Origin: Chamaecrista fasciculata
Taxonomy: Eukaryota > Streptophyta > Magnoliopsida > Fabales > Fabaceae
Direction of reading: 5' to 3'
Assembly (NCBI GenBank): GCA_003254925.1
Contig: QANZ01033837.1
Location: forward strand, 66,945-130,944
Length of the DNA stretch: 64,000 nucleotides
Position numbers and translations under genes: made by a program. Every line of letters begins with the position of its first letter. The stretch's first letter is position 1. Under the pieces are notes generated by a model that worked only from the letters and a program-made list of their open reading frames with translations, was not told where the DNA came from and did no database searches. Shown here one piece after another: positions 39,085 to 51,733 of this stretch.

Positions 39085-39505
39085 TCGGACCGGTCATCAA
39101 ACCGGTGGAAGGCTCGGGTCACTGGTTCAATAGTTCAACCGTTGGGTCACTGGTTTAACCGGTTGAACCGGTTTACTTAAAAAATACATTTTCAAATATA
39201 CATATTCATTAAATACACATTAATATATTGCAATAATTTAAATATAAAGTAAATATTAAACACTTTAGTACCTTTGGAGCTATTTTACAATTTTAACCAT
39301 AACAAGTTTTGTAAAAATTACATATTGACCCCAAATTTTTTTTAAAGTTTTCATTTTAGTCCATCTATAATATGTATCCAGGGACTAATTTGTAATTTTT
39401 TGAGGTCAATATGTAATTTTGTAAACTTTAGCGGGTCAAACCGGTTCACGGTTCGCGGTTCACCGGTCGGACCGCCGGTTGAACCGGTGAGTCACCGGTC
39501 GTACC
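39085..39505. repeat. ACCGGTT-rich inverted-repeat element with nested foldback core
   Basis: Both ends are dense in ACCGGTT/AACCGG palindromes (CGGACCGGTCATCAAACCGG on the left, TTGAACCGGTGAGTCACCGG on the right) and imperfectly complementary. The middle (about 39258-39428) is the core of the GGGTAAATT family (TTACAATTTTAACCATAACA, AATATGTATCCAGGGACTAA). It lies between the divergent WHIRLY and DUF1664 promoters. Confidence 0.6.
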
Positions 39506-39820
39506 ATAACTTTTGAAAGCGTCTCACCGTTGGTCTCAAGCTGATTTTCATCCATTATCTGTTGTTAAATATGATCTGGCATATTGAGTTGGATGATGAC
39601 GTGGCAAATATGAGTGAAGTTATGAGATGAATGGAAATCAGCTTGGGACCAACAGTAGGACGTTTTAGAAGTTATGAGACCAAAATTGCAACAAAAAAAG
39701 TTTTGGGACTAAATTGAGACCTTTTCCAAAGTTATGAGACCAAACTTGCAACAAAAAAAGTTATGAGGCCAAATTGAAATCTTTGGCAAAGTTATGGGAG
39801 CAAAGTGCAGTTCATCCAAT
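39506..39820. repeat. Fragment of the GGCTAAAGTGC foldback family
   Basis: Repeated motifs (AAAGTTATGAGACCAAA, TTGCAACAAAAAAAGTT) ending AGCAAAGTGCAG match the right arm of the element at 377-793. An inner inverted pair (GCTGATTTTCATCCAT / ATGGAAATCAGC) is present. It is immediately upstream of the DUF1664 gene's transcribed region. Confidence 0.5.
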
Positions 39821-39987
39821 AATAAATATAGAGTTGATTACAATTGTGCATGGTGGTCAAAATGACGTCGTTTAGATAGGCGGTGGGCTTAATAACATAA
39901 GGGGTCAGCGTTGAGCAGCTTCTACACCTAACAGGGTGCCGGAATTCCGACGTCACTGTTTGTCTTCCTCTCTGAATCGAATCAGCC

Positions 39988-42900
39988 ATGGCTTTGCAAT
40001 CTGGAATTGGCCTTTCCAAGATCCTCGTCATAGCTGGAGCTGGTAATACTCTCTCTCTCTCTCTCTCTCTTGAAGTTCGAGCTAGCCATGTTGATCTGAT
40101 TTTACCTTTTTCAGGATACACTGGCACGATTCTCTTGAAGAATGGTAAATTGTCCGACTTGATTGGCGAGCTTCAGGTACTCATCTCTGTTAACCATCGC
40201 TTGCTCGTTCATATTTGACTCTGATACCTTTTATGCTTTCAAAGATGCTGTTTTGCTTCTTTTTTTTTTTTCAATTCACTCTTTGGAATACCTGTTGGTA
40301 GAAATTCAGAATCGTGACTTTCTTAGTTATGTAGTTAGTATGTATGGCTATAGTATAATTGGAATTGAGGAGAAATTAATTACGTGGACTCGGGGATGAT
40401 GGGTTTTCATAAATTCGTTTTTTTAGTTTATTCTAGTTGTTGATCATTGTGAAAAAGTTATTGTTGTTGGGTTCCCACATAGCAGGAGTTGTATAAGAAT
40501 GATCTAAATACTTATATGAGTATTCAATGTGTGTTTTCTCTTGCTGTTCTGCTTTAAATGGTGTTCATTACCTTCGGTATGTTACCCTGTTGCCCAGATT
40601 TGAAGATTGAGAAGCCCCATTACAATATATTTTTTGGGGTATTTGGCCTCTTCCCTAATGGATTATTATTCATTTTTATCTATAGTTGCTGGTAAAGGGA
40701 TTGGAAAAGTCTGGAGATCAATCTGATGGTGACAGTGAAGTTGCTGATGCCATTGCTGCTCAGGTAGAGAGAGAGCGTGTGTAAACTAATTAATTATGTC
40801 ATAGTTTTTGACTTTTATACCCAAAAGGCCAAAAACGAACTTGATGAACCATTTGAATATGTCATTTTTTTTTACTTTATTCTAGGTGCGTCGTTTAGCA
40901 AATGAAGTTCGACAAATAACTGCAAGCAGGTCGATCACTGTACTGAATGGGAATTCTGGACAAATTGGTATATTCTACTATCTACTCATGCCGTTGCTTT
41001 ATATTCTGTGGTTTATTTCATGTTCTGCATTTACTTGTAGGGATACATATTACATAACATCTTTACAGGTTATCGTAAAGCTAAGGGTACACTGGGGAGT
41101 TGCATAGAATGAATTCCACCTTTTTTTTTTTTTTTCTCTCCATTGACTATTGAGTGACTAATTTCCATTTGTCTATCATTTCTTGCAGGTAATTTGTCAT
41201 CCCTTGTTGTTCCGGCAGCTACCTTGGGTGCTCTGGGTTATGGCTACATGTGGTGGAAGGTATGGAACAACTAGGATATTTGTGAGTTGTTGATTGATTT
41301 CATTGGCTTATTTTTAACATTTTGGTTTTCGTTTTCAAGGCATCTGTTTGTTAGATAATTTATCTCAGGAGTTCAATTTTCATTTGATATTCTTTGATTG
41401 TTCTGAATGATTTATCCATTTAATCATTTCTGATATAGTTATTGTTTGGTTTGGTGATTCTCTATTCTTTTTCATTTTATTTTCTTTCCCAATATCAGGG
41501 CCTTTCATTCTCAGATCTTATGTATGTGACAAAACGTAATATGGAGAAGGCTGTTTCAGATCTGACAAAAAAGCTGCAACATGCTTCAGACGTCATTGCT
41601 GTAAGTGTTTGTTTACTGCATTGGAGTTTATTTTTTTCAACTTCTTTACTAGGCACATCCAACCATGCAGTGGTAAGTTTATAACATTTGATTGTTCAAC
41701 TACCTTTGCACATGAAGGATTACAAAGAGACATTGACCTGAAGGCTCCTGCCATGAAATTTAATTTTATTGACATAAGACTCATGCTGGATGCTGCACAT
41801 ACTCACTATGAGAATATGACATATAACTATCATGAAATATGAGGCCCCAGAGATTGAGAGTGATTGGACTAGATTTTACAAAAGCAATGAATACTGCATT
41901 ATTTGTTCTGAAGATATTAAATTCGCACATGCCACCATCTATACCCATTGCTGATCTTTGTCTTGCTTGGAAATTATGTAATTTTTGTCATACCAAATCA
42001 CTCATAATTGGTCTATCTATTAATTGCCTTTCAATTATTTTGTTTCCAGGATGCCAAGAAGCATTTGACACAGAGGATTCAAAATTTGGATGACAAAATG
42101 CTCAAGCAGAATGAGTTGTCACGTTCAATTAAGGATGATGTATGACCTTTGCCACATAGTCCATCTAGATGTTTATGAGTATAAACATGCATTATTAGAT
42201 AAATATATTCAAAACAGATTTTGGGATAACCTTCTTTTTACTGACTTAGACACAAACATGCACCATCATGTGCTGTGGCTGCAGACAAAAGTGCCTCACT
42301 GTCTTTAGTTTCTTGATTCTGAATTGGGCCTCTGTAATATCTTTATTAAGTGANTGATTTGTTTCTTGGTTCTTGCTTTTATAAATATATTCAAAACAGA
42401 TTTTGGGATAACCTTCTTTTTACTGACTTAGACACAAACATGCACCATCATGTGCTGTGGCTGCAGACAAAAGTGCCTCACTGTCTTTAGTTTCTTGATT
42501 CTGAATTGGGCCTCTGTAATATCTTTGTTAAGTGAACATAGATATTAGAGAAAATCATGTGGTAGTACGGCAGAACATGAAATTTACCTTCTTGATGGAT
42601 CGATATCTTTAATAGATGCCTATCATGTTGCCTTATTATCTTGCCAATATGCTAAAACCAGTTAAGTCATTACTACTGGTGGAATATATAGTACTCTGAA
42701 TGCTAACCAACCTGCCTTCCTCCTCCTCTCTGGAGTGCTTAGGATCTTGCTTTGCTTTTGTTTTAAAGCAGTAGAACTGCATGTTAATTAATTTTATGGT
42801 TAAGAATACCAGATCAGCTACTTTAGAGTTTAGCCTGTTTTCGACTCCTGAGTGCTTGCTCTTCCTACTTTTGTCCCCCTACTTTATTCTGTTGTTATAT

Positions 42901-45900
42901 TGATTCTGTGTTGCTAATCTAGCAATTAAAACTTCAAAATTTGCATTGACCCTTTTTATCTTATCACATCATTTTTTCTGAAGAACATGTTCCTTCAATT
43001 CCGAATCTAAAATATGTATCTTCAATACCTGTTAGCCTTCAACTTAGTGGCTTTAATTAGATTGCTGATAATTTACTATTGCGTTTTAGAAGGATTGAAG
43101 ATGGGAAAGTTGTATAAATTCTTGTACCAAAAAAAGAAAGTTGTATAAATTCCTATTTTGTATGTAATAGGTATTTTTTCATCATTTATGATAAATGGAA
43201 TAGATCAAGATGAAGTCTGGCAAAATCATATCACCTTCTATTTGTTATGAGATATATATATAGCCATTGAATTTGTTTTGGTCATCTTTGTCTCTGAGAT
43301 AGACTCATGAGGAAAAAAATTTGGACCACTTTATTTAAATTGTTATACCTGTTAAACAGGTTGCTGGAGTTCGAGGTACTATTACTGATTTCCGTGATGA
43401 CTTGGGGCTGTTGCAACAAACAGTGGAAACATTGGTATGCTTTATTTTCATGGTTTGGCTAATTAATTGCTGTTATGGTGTTCTTTCTTGTGTATAGTTA
43501 TGAAGGAGGATAATGCTAAGAAGTTAGGAAATACCAAATGATCTAGTTGCCAAAAGTATTTTCTTGTTTTGCCTTTCCAAGAAACAAGGGAGAGCTTTTT
43601 AAGTGTTGTGAGCGCCGTTTTTCAGCTTCAGAAACAACTGTTATGTGTATGATTGTTTAAGTTTCGGGGTGTTCCCTGCTTTAGCTAGCACCCAACTTTC
43701 TGCATAAGAAATCCTCAATCGTCAACTGACACACAAACATACTACCAGTCTTTCTTTTTTGATATATTCATACTCTTTATTTATTCTCTTTCAGGATGAA
43801 AGATTAGCTGCATTGAGTTGGAAGCAGGTAAAACTTCCTTTTGTAGCTATTTTGTAACTTGTCCTTTATCTATGAGAATTTGTATTTTTTTTTATGACCT
43901 CCGAGGGGGTTCTTCTCATGTTAGATATGGCATCAAATATCATAATTTTGAGCCTTTCTTGCTCTGTTTTGTTTTTTTTTTTTGTTAGGGAGGATATCCT
44001 ATTCTTCTCTTTTTACACTTACTCTATTCTCTTATCAATGAACGTGCAATTCTGTTTTTAAAACATTGGAGCTTATTATGTACACAACTTCTTCTATGTG
44101 AAAAAGATTTGTACATATTCTTATTATGTTTTATATGTTACCATGAGTGGTATAAATTACAAATATTAACAATTTATCATAAAGTATTATTGGTATGGTT
44201 GAGTGATCTCAGTGCTTAGATGGTAACTTTTGTATTGTGTCACCATGAGGAAATACTGATACAATAGTGTGGTTGCAGGATTATGCAAATCATGGTTTGG
44301 CATATCTCATTGACGTTGTACATGGAAAACCGAGGAAAATGCCTGAAATCTTCCAGGTTAGGACTTATCTTCTGTAACTATGTTCCTGTTTGCCTCCCCC
44401 AATATACCCTCTGGTTGCTGAATATGCAAATTGGAGACCATCCTTTGTGACAGAAATCTGCTATCGTTTACTTTCTGCTGTGGGTGTTAAAGTGACAGTG
44501 AGAAACATAGAGTGTGGACAGCTTAAATTTAGAGCTTTCTTCTCTTAGATTGAAATGAGTGATAACTTTGCTTATGATGCTTGTGTTTTATTCTTCACAG
44601 AATCACAGTATTAGTTTTTCCTATATGGATTATCATCTGACCTAATGTAAATTGTTTACTATACAGCAAGAGCAGCCGAAACTTTCTGGCAACTCCCCCA
44701 ATTTGCTTCCATATGCTGGAACTCCAGATATCAAGGTTTTATCTTGTGCTTGTTATTTATTTAATTTTTTCCTGCTTGAAAACTGAGTTTTTCTGTCATT
44801 TGTACTAATGGTTAAAAAACATTATTCTATTGGTTGTTCCAGTTTATTTGTATAACTGTAATATGATTGAATAGAACTTTCTTTATAGCAAAGTTTCCTT
44901 TCCCTTAATGTCACTCCAGTTGTCCAACCTGAAAGAAATGGTTTTAACTTTTAAGTTGTTCCTATGGTGGAAAATAGTCCTGTTCATTTTTTTATATATA
45001 TATTTGTTCTTGGATTAGCCATTATTGCTTCCCAGTGATATAGTGTGATTATCCTTTCAAACATTTATAGTAAGTCTAAGATACTATTTTCTTCAATTTG
45101 CTATGGTTTCCTGATGCTTTTTTAATTTGAAATTGTTTAGAATATGCTATATGATGTTTTTTTGACTTGCAGGGTTTAATAGACATTGTAGATGGTGTCG
45201 AAAAGCTAGACAAGCGAAGGCCATTATTGAGGTTTGAGTTTGGTGCTTTTGATTTTGTTTCAAATGTGTTTTGGCCTTCTGGGCAATCTAGGTCATGCTT
45301 GTATCACTTTTTCTGGGCCCCTTATTTTCAACAAAAATTGCACAAGCTAGAGGAAATATTGGAGTGATCATCACTATAATTGCTTCTGATGACTTGTTAT
45401 TTGTTAAGAATATGCGCTATATTCTGACTGCCAAGTGTTGCTTGGTTCTTGCTAAATCTTTTGGTAGTATGTTTTGATATCTGCATGCAAAAACTTATTA
45501 TGCTATGAAGCTGGACATCCCTATCTTTAGGCATGCGATGTGTCTAACAATGACACTATCATGACAAAGAGTTGAATGTTGACAGACATTCGGACGTGTC
45601 AAAATAAAACAAAAATATCATTTCTGTACCCTGTTTGATTGCCCTCTACTTAGAATTCATATGCTGTTAAATACTTAAATGTGATCTAATCACATGAGTG
45701 TGGCCTAGTGGTTCCTCACTTGGTCCCTTAACCAAGTGGTGGGGGTTCGAATCCCACCTTTGGGAATGGAAAGCATTTTGTGGCCAGTCGTTTACCCTTA
45801 AGTGGAGGATCCGCAACAGGGGGGATTAGTCAATGTTCCCGACGGTGGATACCCTTGGTTTATACCAAAAAAATATTTAAATGTGATCTATGTTGCTATA

Positions 45901-46235
45901 ATTGGTTAATTTTCTTTTTGACTTTTTATTTTAACTAAGTCTTACTCTTTGTACATCTGTGATGTTGAAATATTTAAAATATCAGAAATAGATTAGTTGT
46001 AAAAAAAGACACCAAGCAAGTCCTGCCATTCCGAATGGGCTAATATAGCAAGCCACCTCACCCAATTTTCAGGACTGATCAGTCTGGCCTATTTGGACAC
46101 CTTTGATGATTGGTGTCGTTTCATTTCCTTTCCCTTATCCTGAATATCATGATTGACTTGTAGTTGTATCTGCCATATGTTATTTCATATTGACCTTGTT
46201 TTGTTTGAATTTGTAGGGCTGCTTCAACCAGGTAA
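39988..46235 (+). CDS. DUF1664 family protein
   Basis: Thirteen exons in frame: 39988-40042, 40115-40176, 40686-40763, 40886-40967, 41189-41259, 41499-41600, 42050-42139, 43360-43434, 43795-43827, 44279-44356, 44667-44735, 45173-45231, 46217-46235; 290 residues. It begins MALQSGIGLSKILVIAGAGY, a hydrophobic N-terminal anchor, and has a second hydrophobic stretch LVVPAATLGALGYGYMWWK (about 95-117). This is followed by the conserved DUF1664 coiled coil (GLSFSDLMYVTKRNMEKAVS, LTQRIQNLDDKMLKQNEL, LGLLQQTVETL). The family is sometimes mislabelled bZIP; its function is unknown, and the layout suggests a membrane-anchored coiled-coil protein. The last exon is only 19 nt, 985 bp downstream; read-through of exon 12 would give an alternative tail ending at 45367. 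Intron 7 contains an assembly duplication and intron 12 a SINE. Confidence 0.88.
40050..40070 (+). repeat. (CT)n run in DUF1664 intron 1
   Basis: About ten CT units directly after the first exon's donor. Confidence 0.8.
42199..42535. repeat. 155-bp duplication around a single N in DUF1664 intron 7
   Basis: 42199-42353 and 42381-42535 are identical except for one base (CTTTATTAAG versus CTTTGTTAAG). A single N at 42354 follows the first copy, then 26 unique bases. This is the same signature as in the WRKY gene, so it is probably an unmerged contig overlap, not a real tandem repeat. Confidence 0.8.
45689..45876 (+). mobile_element. tRNA-derived SINE with perfect target duplication (DUF1664 intron 12)
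   Basis: A 188-bp element flanked by TTAAATGTGATCTA on both sides (45675-45688, 45877-45890). It has exact Pol III boxes: box A TGGCCTAGTGG (45701-45711) and box B GGTTCGAATCC about 45 bp downstream. The 3' part has GGATTAGTC and GGATACCCTTGG and ends in an A-rich tail. Perfect duplications indicate a recent insertion. Confidence 0.88.
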
Positions 46236-47581
46236 TTCCACAAGGTCTAAACAAGATAAATATAGCATAGCGTTCAAAAGGCAATTCTTGGATTGCCTCC
46301 TGTTTTCTCGGTTTGCCTCCTTGTATGTACGCAATTAAATTGTAATTTGGCATTTCAGTTGCTATTGACGTGTTTGTCAGATCTGTAACAGATCTCTTCA
46401 ACTCTTAAACTACTACTGTTTACTGGTGTACATGGAGACTATTGGATTTTATATATTCGAACCACTCAATTGTGATTCCATGACTTTGTACATAATTAGA
46501 AACATTCAATTTTGCTGTTAAGGAGTTTGATTGTTTGGCAGCTTCCTAACTTGCGCAGGCTTATCCGCTTGGTTAAATTTGTTTCAAAATGCCTAATTAA
46601 TTGCTTTTTGAGTGAGGGTTGTAACTTTGAAACTGCATTTTGGTCAATTGCGAATGTATAAATAATCTCAAGGGAATGGGATGCTCATTAATACTCTTGC
46701 TTCTGCTGTGGGAAGAAAATTATTTCACATTTTTGTTAAATATAGATCGATGTGCCAATGGAGGTTCTTTTTTTCGTTGTTCTTGTAGTTCTGATTTGTG
46801 CGAAATAAAATCCTCTTAATTGGAGTTTAGGGAAAGATAGAAAGAGACCTAGAGAAAGAAAGTACAGGTTTCGTATATTTTATTATCTTTTTATATGAAA
46901 TTCTCTCTCTGTCTCTTTATATTTCTCTCTAAATTTTATAAACAACACAAAAGTTTTCACTTTAAAGAATTCAAATTTGTGATCAATCACTTCAATTTAT
47001 TAACGACTAATATAAAAGTATTTTGTACTCACTCTAGAGAGAAATATCCTTCTATTTTTATCTGGCTCCTTTCTATCGCGTAATCCACACAGGTAAAATA
47101 TAATTTTCCCCTCCATTGAACAATTCGATCTTTTGATTTAAAATAATCTCTCAGAGTATCTACATAAATGGGTTCAAAGAAAACTTTGCTGCTTCATACT
47201 TTGAAACCATTGGAAGGGTCAGTCCTCAGATTATTATTATCATGAACAGCCAAGATACTAATTATGCACGACTTAGCAATTATTTAACATCCACGACTAC
47301 ATCCTAAGGAAGAAGAGGCTTCGCTTTTAACAATATGTTTCTAACACAAAAAGAAAGGATAAGAATTACATAAATTTCCTTACATCTTTATTATAAGGCT
47401 CTCTAATAAAAATCAAATACGTGGCATATTTATTTTGTATGATCAACTATGGTATAAAGAGAGTATAAAACATAACATTATGTTCAACCAATTGTTAAAT
47501 AAAGGGAATGTAATTAAAATTTATGATTGGAAGAATTTTACGGCAAATGTTTTATATAAAATATTTCCTCCTAGAAAGTAA
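46236..47581. other. 3' region of DUF1664 and intergenic DNA
   Basis: It contains the 3' UTR of the DUF1664 gene and, towards 47581, that of the minus-strand AP2 gene. No further gene is supported. The TCTCTC/AGAGAG-rich segment at 46840-46930 is partly self-complementary. Confidence 0.4.
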
Positions 47582-50500
47582 TCAGATAGACATGTTCAAA
47601 GAGGCATCCCATACATGATAAAATGGCACTGTTCTCTCTTCTAGTGACTGCAAGTTTGGTAATCCACTGTCATTCAAGTAAGAAACCCCATCACTACCTT
47701 CTTGTGGATTTTCCAATTCATAATCTTGTTCACCTTTCCCATGATCATCATGCTTCAGATTCTGCTGCATTAGCTCTCTGAAAACTGAAGACTTCAAGAG
47801 AAGCCCTAGTGCTGTTGGAGAAGATGATGATGATGATGATGGCTTAGTGTTACTATGGCTTGCTGAAGGGGTCACATACTGAGGAACCATGTCTTGGTTG
47901 TTTGCATTGTGATTGAAATTGGACACTTGATTACTGATTTTTCTGGTTTGGATGATGAGGTTAGGATTTGTAATGGGATGATGATGATGAAAGTGTGAGC
48001 TTGGCTTTTCCTCTGTTCTTAGCCATCTGATGTATGTGCTCAAGTCAAAGTTTGTGACTGCATTTATGCCTCTGTATTCAATGGCTGCAATATCATATGC
48101 ACGAGCAGCCTCTTCTTGTGTACCTGAAAGAAAAAAAGAAGGTAAAATAACTACTTGAAAAAATGTAAATGAAGAAATAAGTTGGTTCAAAAAAATTTTG
48201 GTCAAAATGAGTCATGATGTGATAACTAATTAATGAAAATTTTCTTTTCACGCTGACTTCTAAAATTTAATCAATGCATTGAGTATAACTTTAAAAAAAG
48301 AAGTTAAATGAGTATGAAACTCACTGTAAGTCCCAAGGTAAAGGTACTTGTTACCAAACACCCTCCCAATTCTTGCTTCCCATCTTCCATTGTGATGGTG
48401 TCTGCACTCAAGTTTCAGAATTATAACCTCAATCAGCATTAAATATTTACTTGTCCATAACACAAGGTTGTGTCAATTACGACACAAATTTGAAATAATT
48501 AGTTCACCTTGCTACTCCTCTGTACTTTGATACACCCCTTGAAAAGCCACTACTTCTCCTGCAAAATGTAAAACAATGATATATATATCATGCAGTGCTA
48601 AGAAGATACCAAAAAGTTTCATAAGGAAATGGTTCTTTCAGAAATGGAATAATTACCTTCTCAAAGAAGCAAGATATTCTTCCTTTGTCATAGTTTTCAT
48701 AATCTCAATCTCTTTCTCATAGTCAGAAACCTGCATAATCATCCAATAGATGCAAAATTTAGCACCACCTTATAGATTTTGCACAAAATTAATAGTTTGG
48801 TGATCTTTTGTCACTTTTCAAAATTCAGGGAATTCTTTGCCTAATGACTGAAGTTCAAGGAGATTTTGTGCATTTTAGCCAAATAAGTCCCCAGTCATGA
48901 ATAAACACATATATGTAAGTTTTCAAAGGTGAGTCCTATTAAAACTATATTTAATGTGTCAGGTGTATTCATAATTGAGAAAATAAGTATTATTAGAAAT
49001 TTTTTACAATAAATCTTTGAATCAATTAATGAAGAATGGCCATACAGGGAAGTTTGTGAAGGTAGAAATTCCCCAGTATTTGAGAGCAGCCATATCATAT
49101 GCTCTAGCAGCAGCTTCTTCATCAGTATAAGCCCCTGGCAGATAGTGTTAGGAATTAATAATAATAATAATATTAAATTGTTATTGGAAGCATGAATCTG
49201 TTGCATCAGATTTGAATTTTAGAGATTTAGTTTGTTTTTGAATTAGTCATATATATGAGTTAACTAGTGGGTACATGATTTTAGGAATAAATAGTTACTT
49301 TATTTTATTTATCTTTTATTTAATTATGTGTATCTCTTCTATAAAAGGAATCTGATTTGTATCTATCATTATGGAGCTAAGAATGAAGAAAAGTTCATGA
49401 GAAAAAGAAAAAAAAAATTTATGAGAGCTTCCATGTTTCTTCCTCCCAAAAATCCCAACAGATAGTAGATTCCGAAAGGTTAATTTCATTTTCTTTTTTG
49501 GTATCAAAATCTCATCCTCTCTGAAAAGAAAGTGTGGAAAATAAAGAGTTAGTTCAAGTACTTACCTAAGTAAACTGCTCCATATCAGAAGTAGCCCGTG
49601 ATTCCAAATGGACAGACAAGAATACAAGAAGATGAACAAGGTGTGAGAAACCAATATAAGCACAAAACCCAAAATAAAAACAGTATCATATATAATTAGC
49701 CAATAAAATTGAACCAAATGAAGTGTCCAACATAATTATAATATGGATTTTCTGATTAGTATCTTTAAGTTTCTGGTTAAGGTGTATGTAGAGTTTAAAA
49801 AGTAATATATATATTACATTTTTTTCATTTCATCTTAATTAGTGCCTTAAGATTAGATAACCTTATAACCATTATAATATATGTGTGTGTGTGTATATAC
49901 CTTGCTTCCCTTTCTTTTTCTGGGTTGGATTCCATGTCCCTTTGTCCCATAAATGAGCTTCAAATCTCCCTGTCCATCTGTGTCTGTTTTTCAGGGAGAT
50001 ATGATTATAACTTCAAATCATTAATCAAGCAATAATACTTGTACAATGATAGAAATAGAGAGTGATTTGCCTTCAGTGTCTTAAATTACAAGCTTTTAAG
50101 CCTATATATTTTAACCTGTTATTTTCGAACTCAAATAAAAAAAAACCACTTAAGGCACTAGTAACTATTTTAAAAAAAAAAAATTGGGTTGAATGGGATT
50201 CAAACTCAAAGTTAGATCTCAAAATGTTAAAAGTGAATGAGTTGAAGATCAATAATTAAATATATAACAATTACTAATAAATCTTATTCCTTCCTGAAAA
50301 CTTCCAATGTAGTCTAATCCTATTCCTTATAGCCTATAGGTCACCAAAAGATTAAACTTCAAAGAAAGGCTCTAGTATAGTGAAACTCAAAAGAATGAGT
50401 ATACACCTAGATAAATTTTTGTAATTTACTCAAAAAGAAAAGATAATTAAGACAGTTATTGTTCATTAAATTAAAGAGATCACCTGCTAACTCCCCGGAA

Positions 50501-50755
50501 TCTCGAGCTTCTCTTCACGGCGGTGGTGGTGCCAGAAGCCGAGGCGGCAGCAGTGGCAGTGGCAGTGGCAGAGGTAGTTGATTGGTCACCATGCAGCCGC
50601 AGCTGCTTTTGTTGCTCATTGTCCCCAAAAACCGCCATGGAAGAGTGCCTCCGCCGCCTTTTGACACACTTATTAGTGACAACATTCTCACAATCCATCA
50701 TCATCAACCTATGATTTCTGTGGCTGAATTCAGGTTTTACAGTTGCAGACTCCAT
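47582..50755 (-). CDS. AP2-like transcription factor, WRI3/WRI4 (AP2/ANT) type
   Basis: Eight exons in frame: 50484-50755, 49901-49983, 49566-49574, 49046-49134, 48657-48730, 48508-48558, 48325-48401, 47582-48123; 398 residues. Two AP2 DNA-binding repeats are present. R1 spans about residues 84-150 ([51 protein letters not shown]). R2 (about 175-245) has [27 protein letters not shown] and [20 protein letters not shown]. The third exon is the 9-nt micro-exon encoding VYL, a hallmark of the AP2/ANT lineage. The N-terminus has a basic [10 protein letters not shown] stretch, a likely nuclear signal; the C-terminus is Ser/His/Asn-rich. The match is to WRI3/WRI4 (At1g16060, At1g79700), regulators of fatty-acid and cuticle lipid supply; the function here is inferred. 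Confidence 0.92.
49566..49574 (-). other. 9-nt micro-exon of the AP2 gene
   Basis: TTTACTTAG lies between CAG and GTAAGT on the minus strand and supplies V-Y-L (split Val and Gly codons) between GKQ and GAYTDEE. Without it the AP2 R1 repeat would lose its YLG strand, so the frame and family logic require it. Confidence 0.9.
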
Positions 50756-51540
50756 TTCAATCTAACTATTTATGAACAAATTAAAAATCCAACACTCTAA
50801 TGAGTTAAACTTGAAATGAGACACACAATTTCATGCAATGAGCATTTCATATATATATATATATATATATATACATACTAAACATACTCTGTTATCATCC
50901 TTAATTTGTATTTTTGTTGTTATAAGTGGTGTTGTTGCAACAAAGTCAAGAATGTCGATGAAAACCACACACATGAGACAAGTTTTGAACTTTCCATAAC
51001 CCATAATGCTAATTCAAAGTTTAGAATGATTGAAGTATAAAACAAAAATCATCTGACCCAATGCAAGAGACTGGTATAATAAGAATTGTCTCAACCAATG
51101 CTTTTGATAAAATCGAAGTCTACAAAAATTATTATACTATATTTATATGATAACATACATGATTATGCTCAGGTTTATAGGCATACGTGGGTTGGTACAA
51201 CTTTGTAGTATTTGCATAAAATTTAAGATTAAAGTAATAGGTAATTGTTATTCACTTTTTCGACAACGGTTACTTCTGTGTCACCATTTTTCCCACACAA
51301 AATAATACATTGTTGGTTGAATTATATTTTTTTAGACTGTATGATAATATAATTTTACTCATTTTTTTTTTTAATTAGCTCATATTTTAAAATTCCATGA
51401 TTGCATTCTTATGGTTTAAAAAATAATTCAGTATTTGTCATGAAATTTTGCTGACTACTGCTCATTCAATTCTCTAAATTTTACATGTATGCGTTTTGTT
51501 GCATCATTTGTTGAATGCCAAAATATCACACTCATGGTTA
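50756..51540 (-). promoter_or_regulatory. Upstream region of the AP2 gene
   Basis: The probable promoter and 5' UTR. It contains a (TA)n run at about 50852-50873 but no unambiguous TATA box or other element. No opposing gene is seen. Confidence 0.4.
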
Positions 51541-51733
51541 NNNNNNNNNNNNNNNNNNNNNNNNNNNNNNNNNNNNNNNNNNNNNNNNNNNNNNNNNNNN
51601 NNNNNNNNNNNNNNNNNNNNNNNNNNNNNNNNNNNNNNNNNNNNNNNNNNNNNNNNNNNNNNNNNNNNNNNNNNNNNNNNNNNNNNNNNNNNNNNNNNNN
51701 NNNNNNNNNNNNNNNNNNNNNNNNNNNNNNNNN
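51541..51733. other. Assembly gap (193 N)
   Basis: An unsequenced stretch of 193 undetermined bases. Open frames that cross it are meaningless. Confidence 1.
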
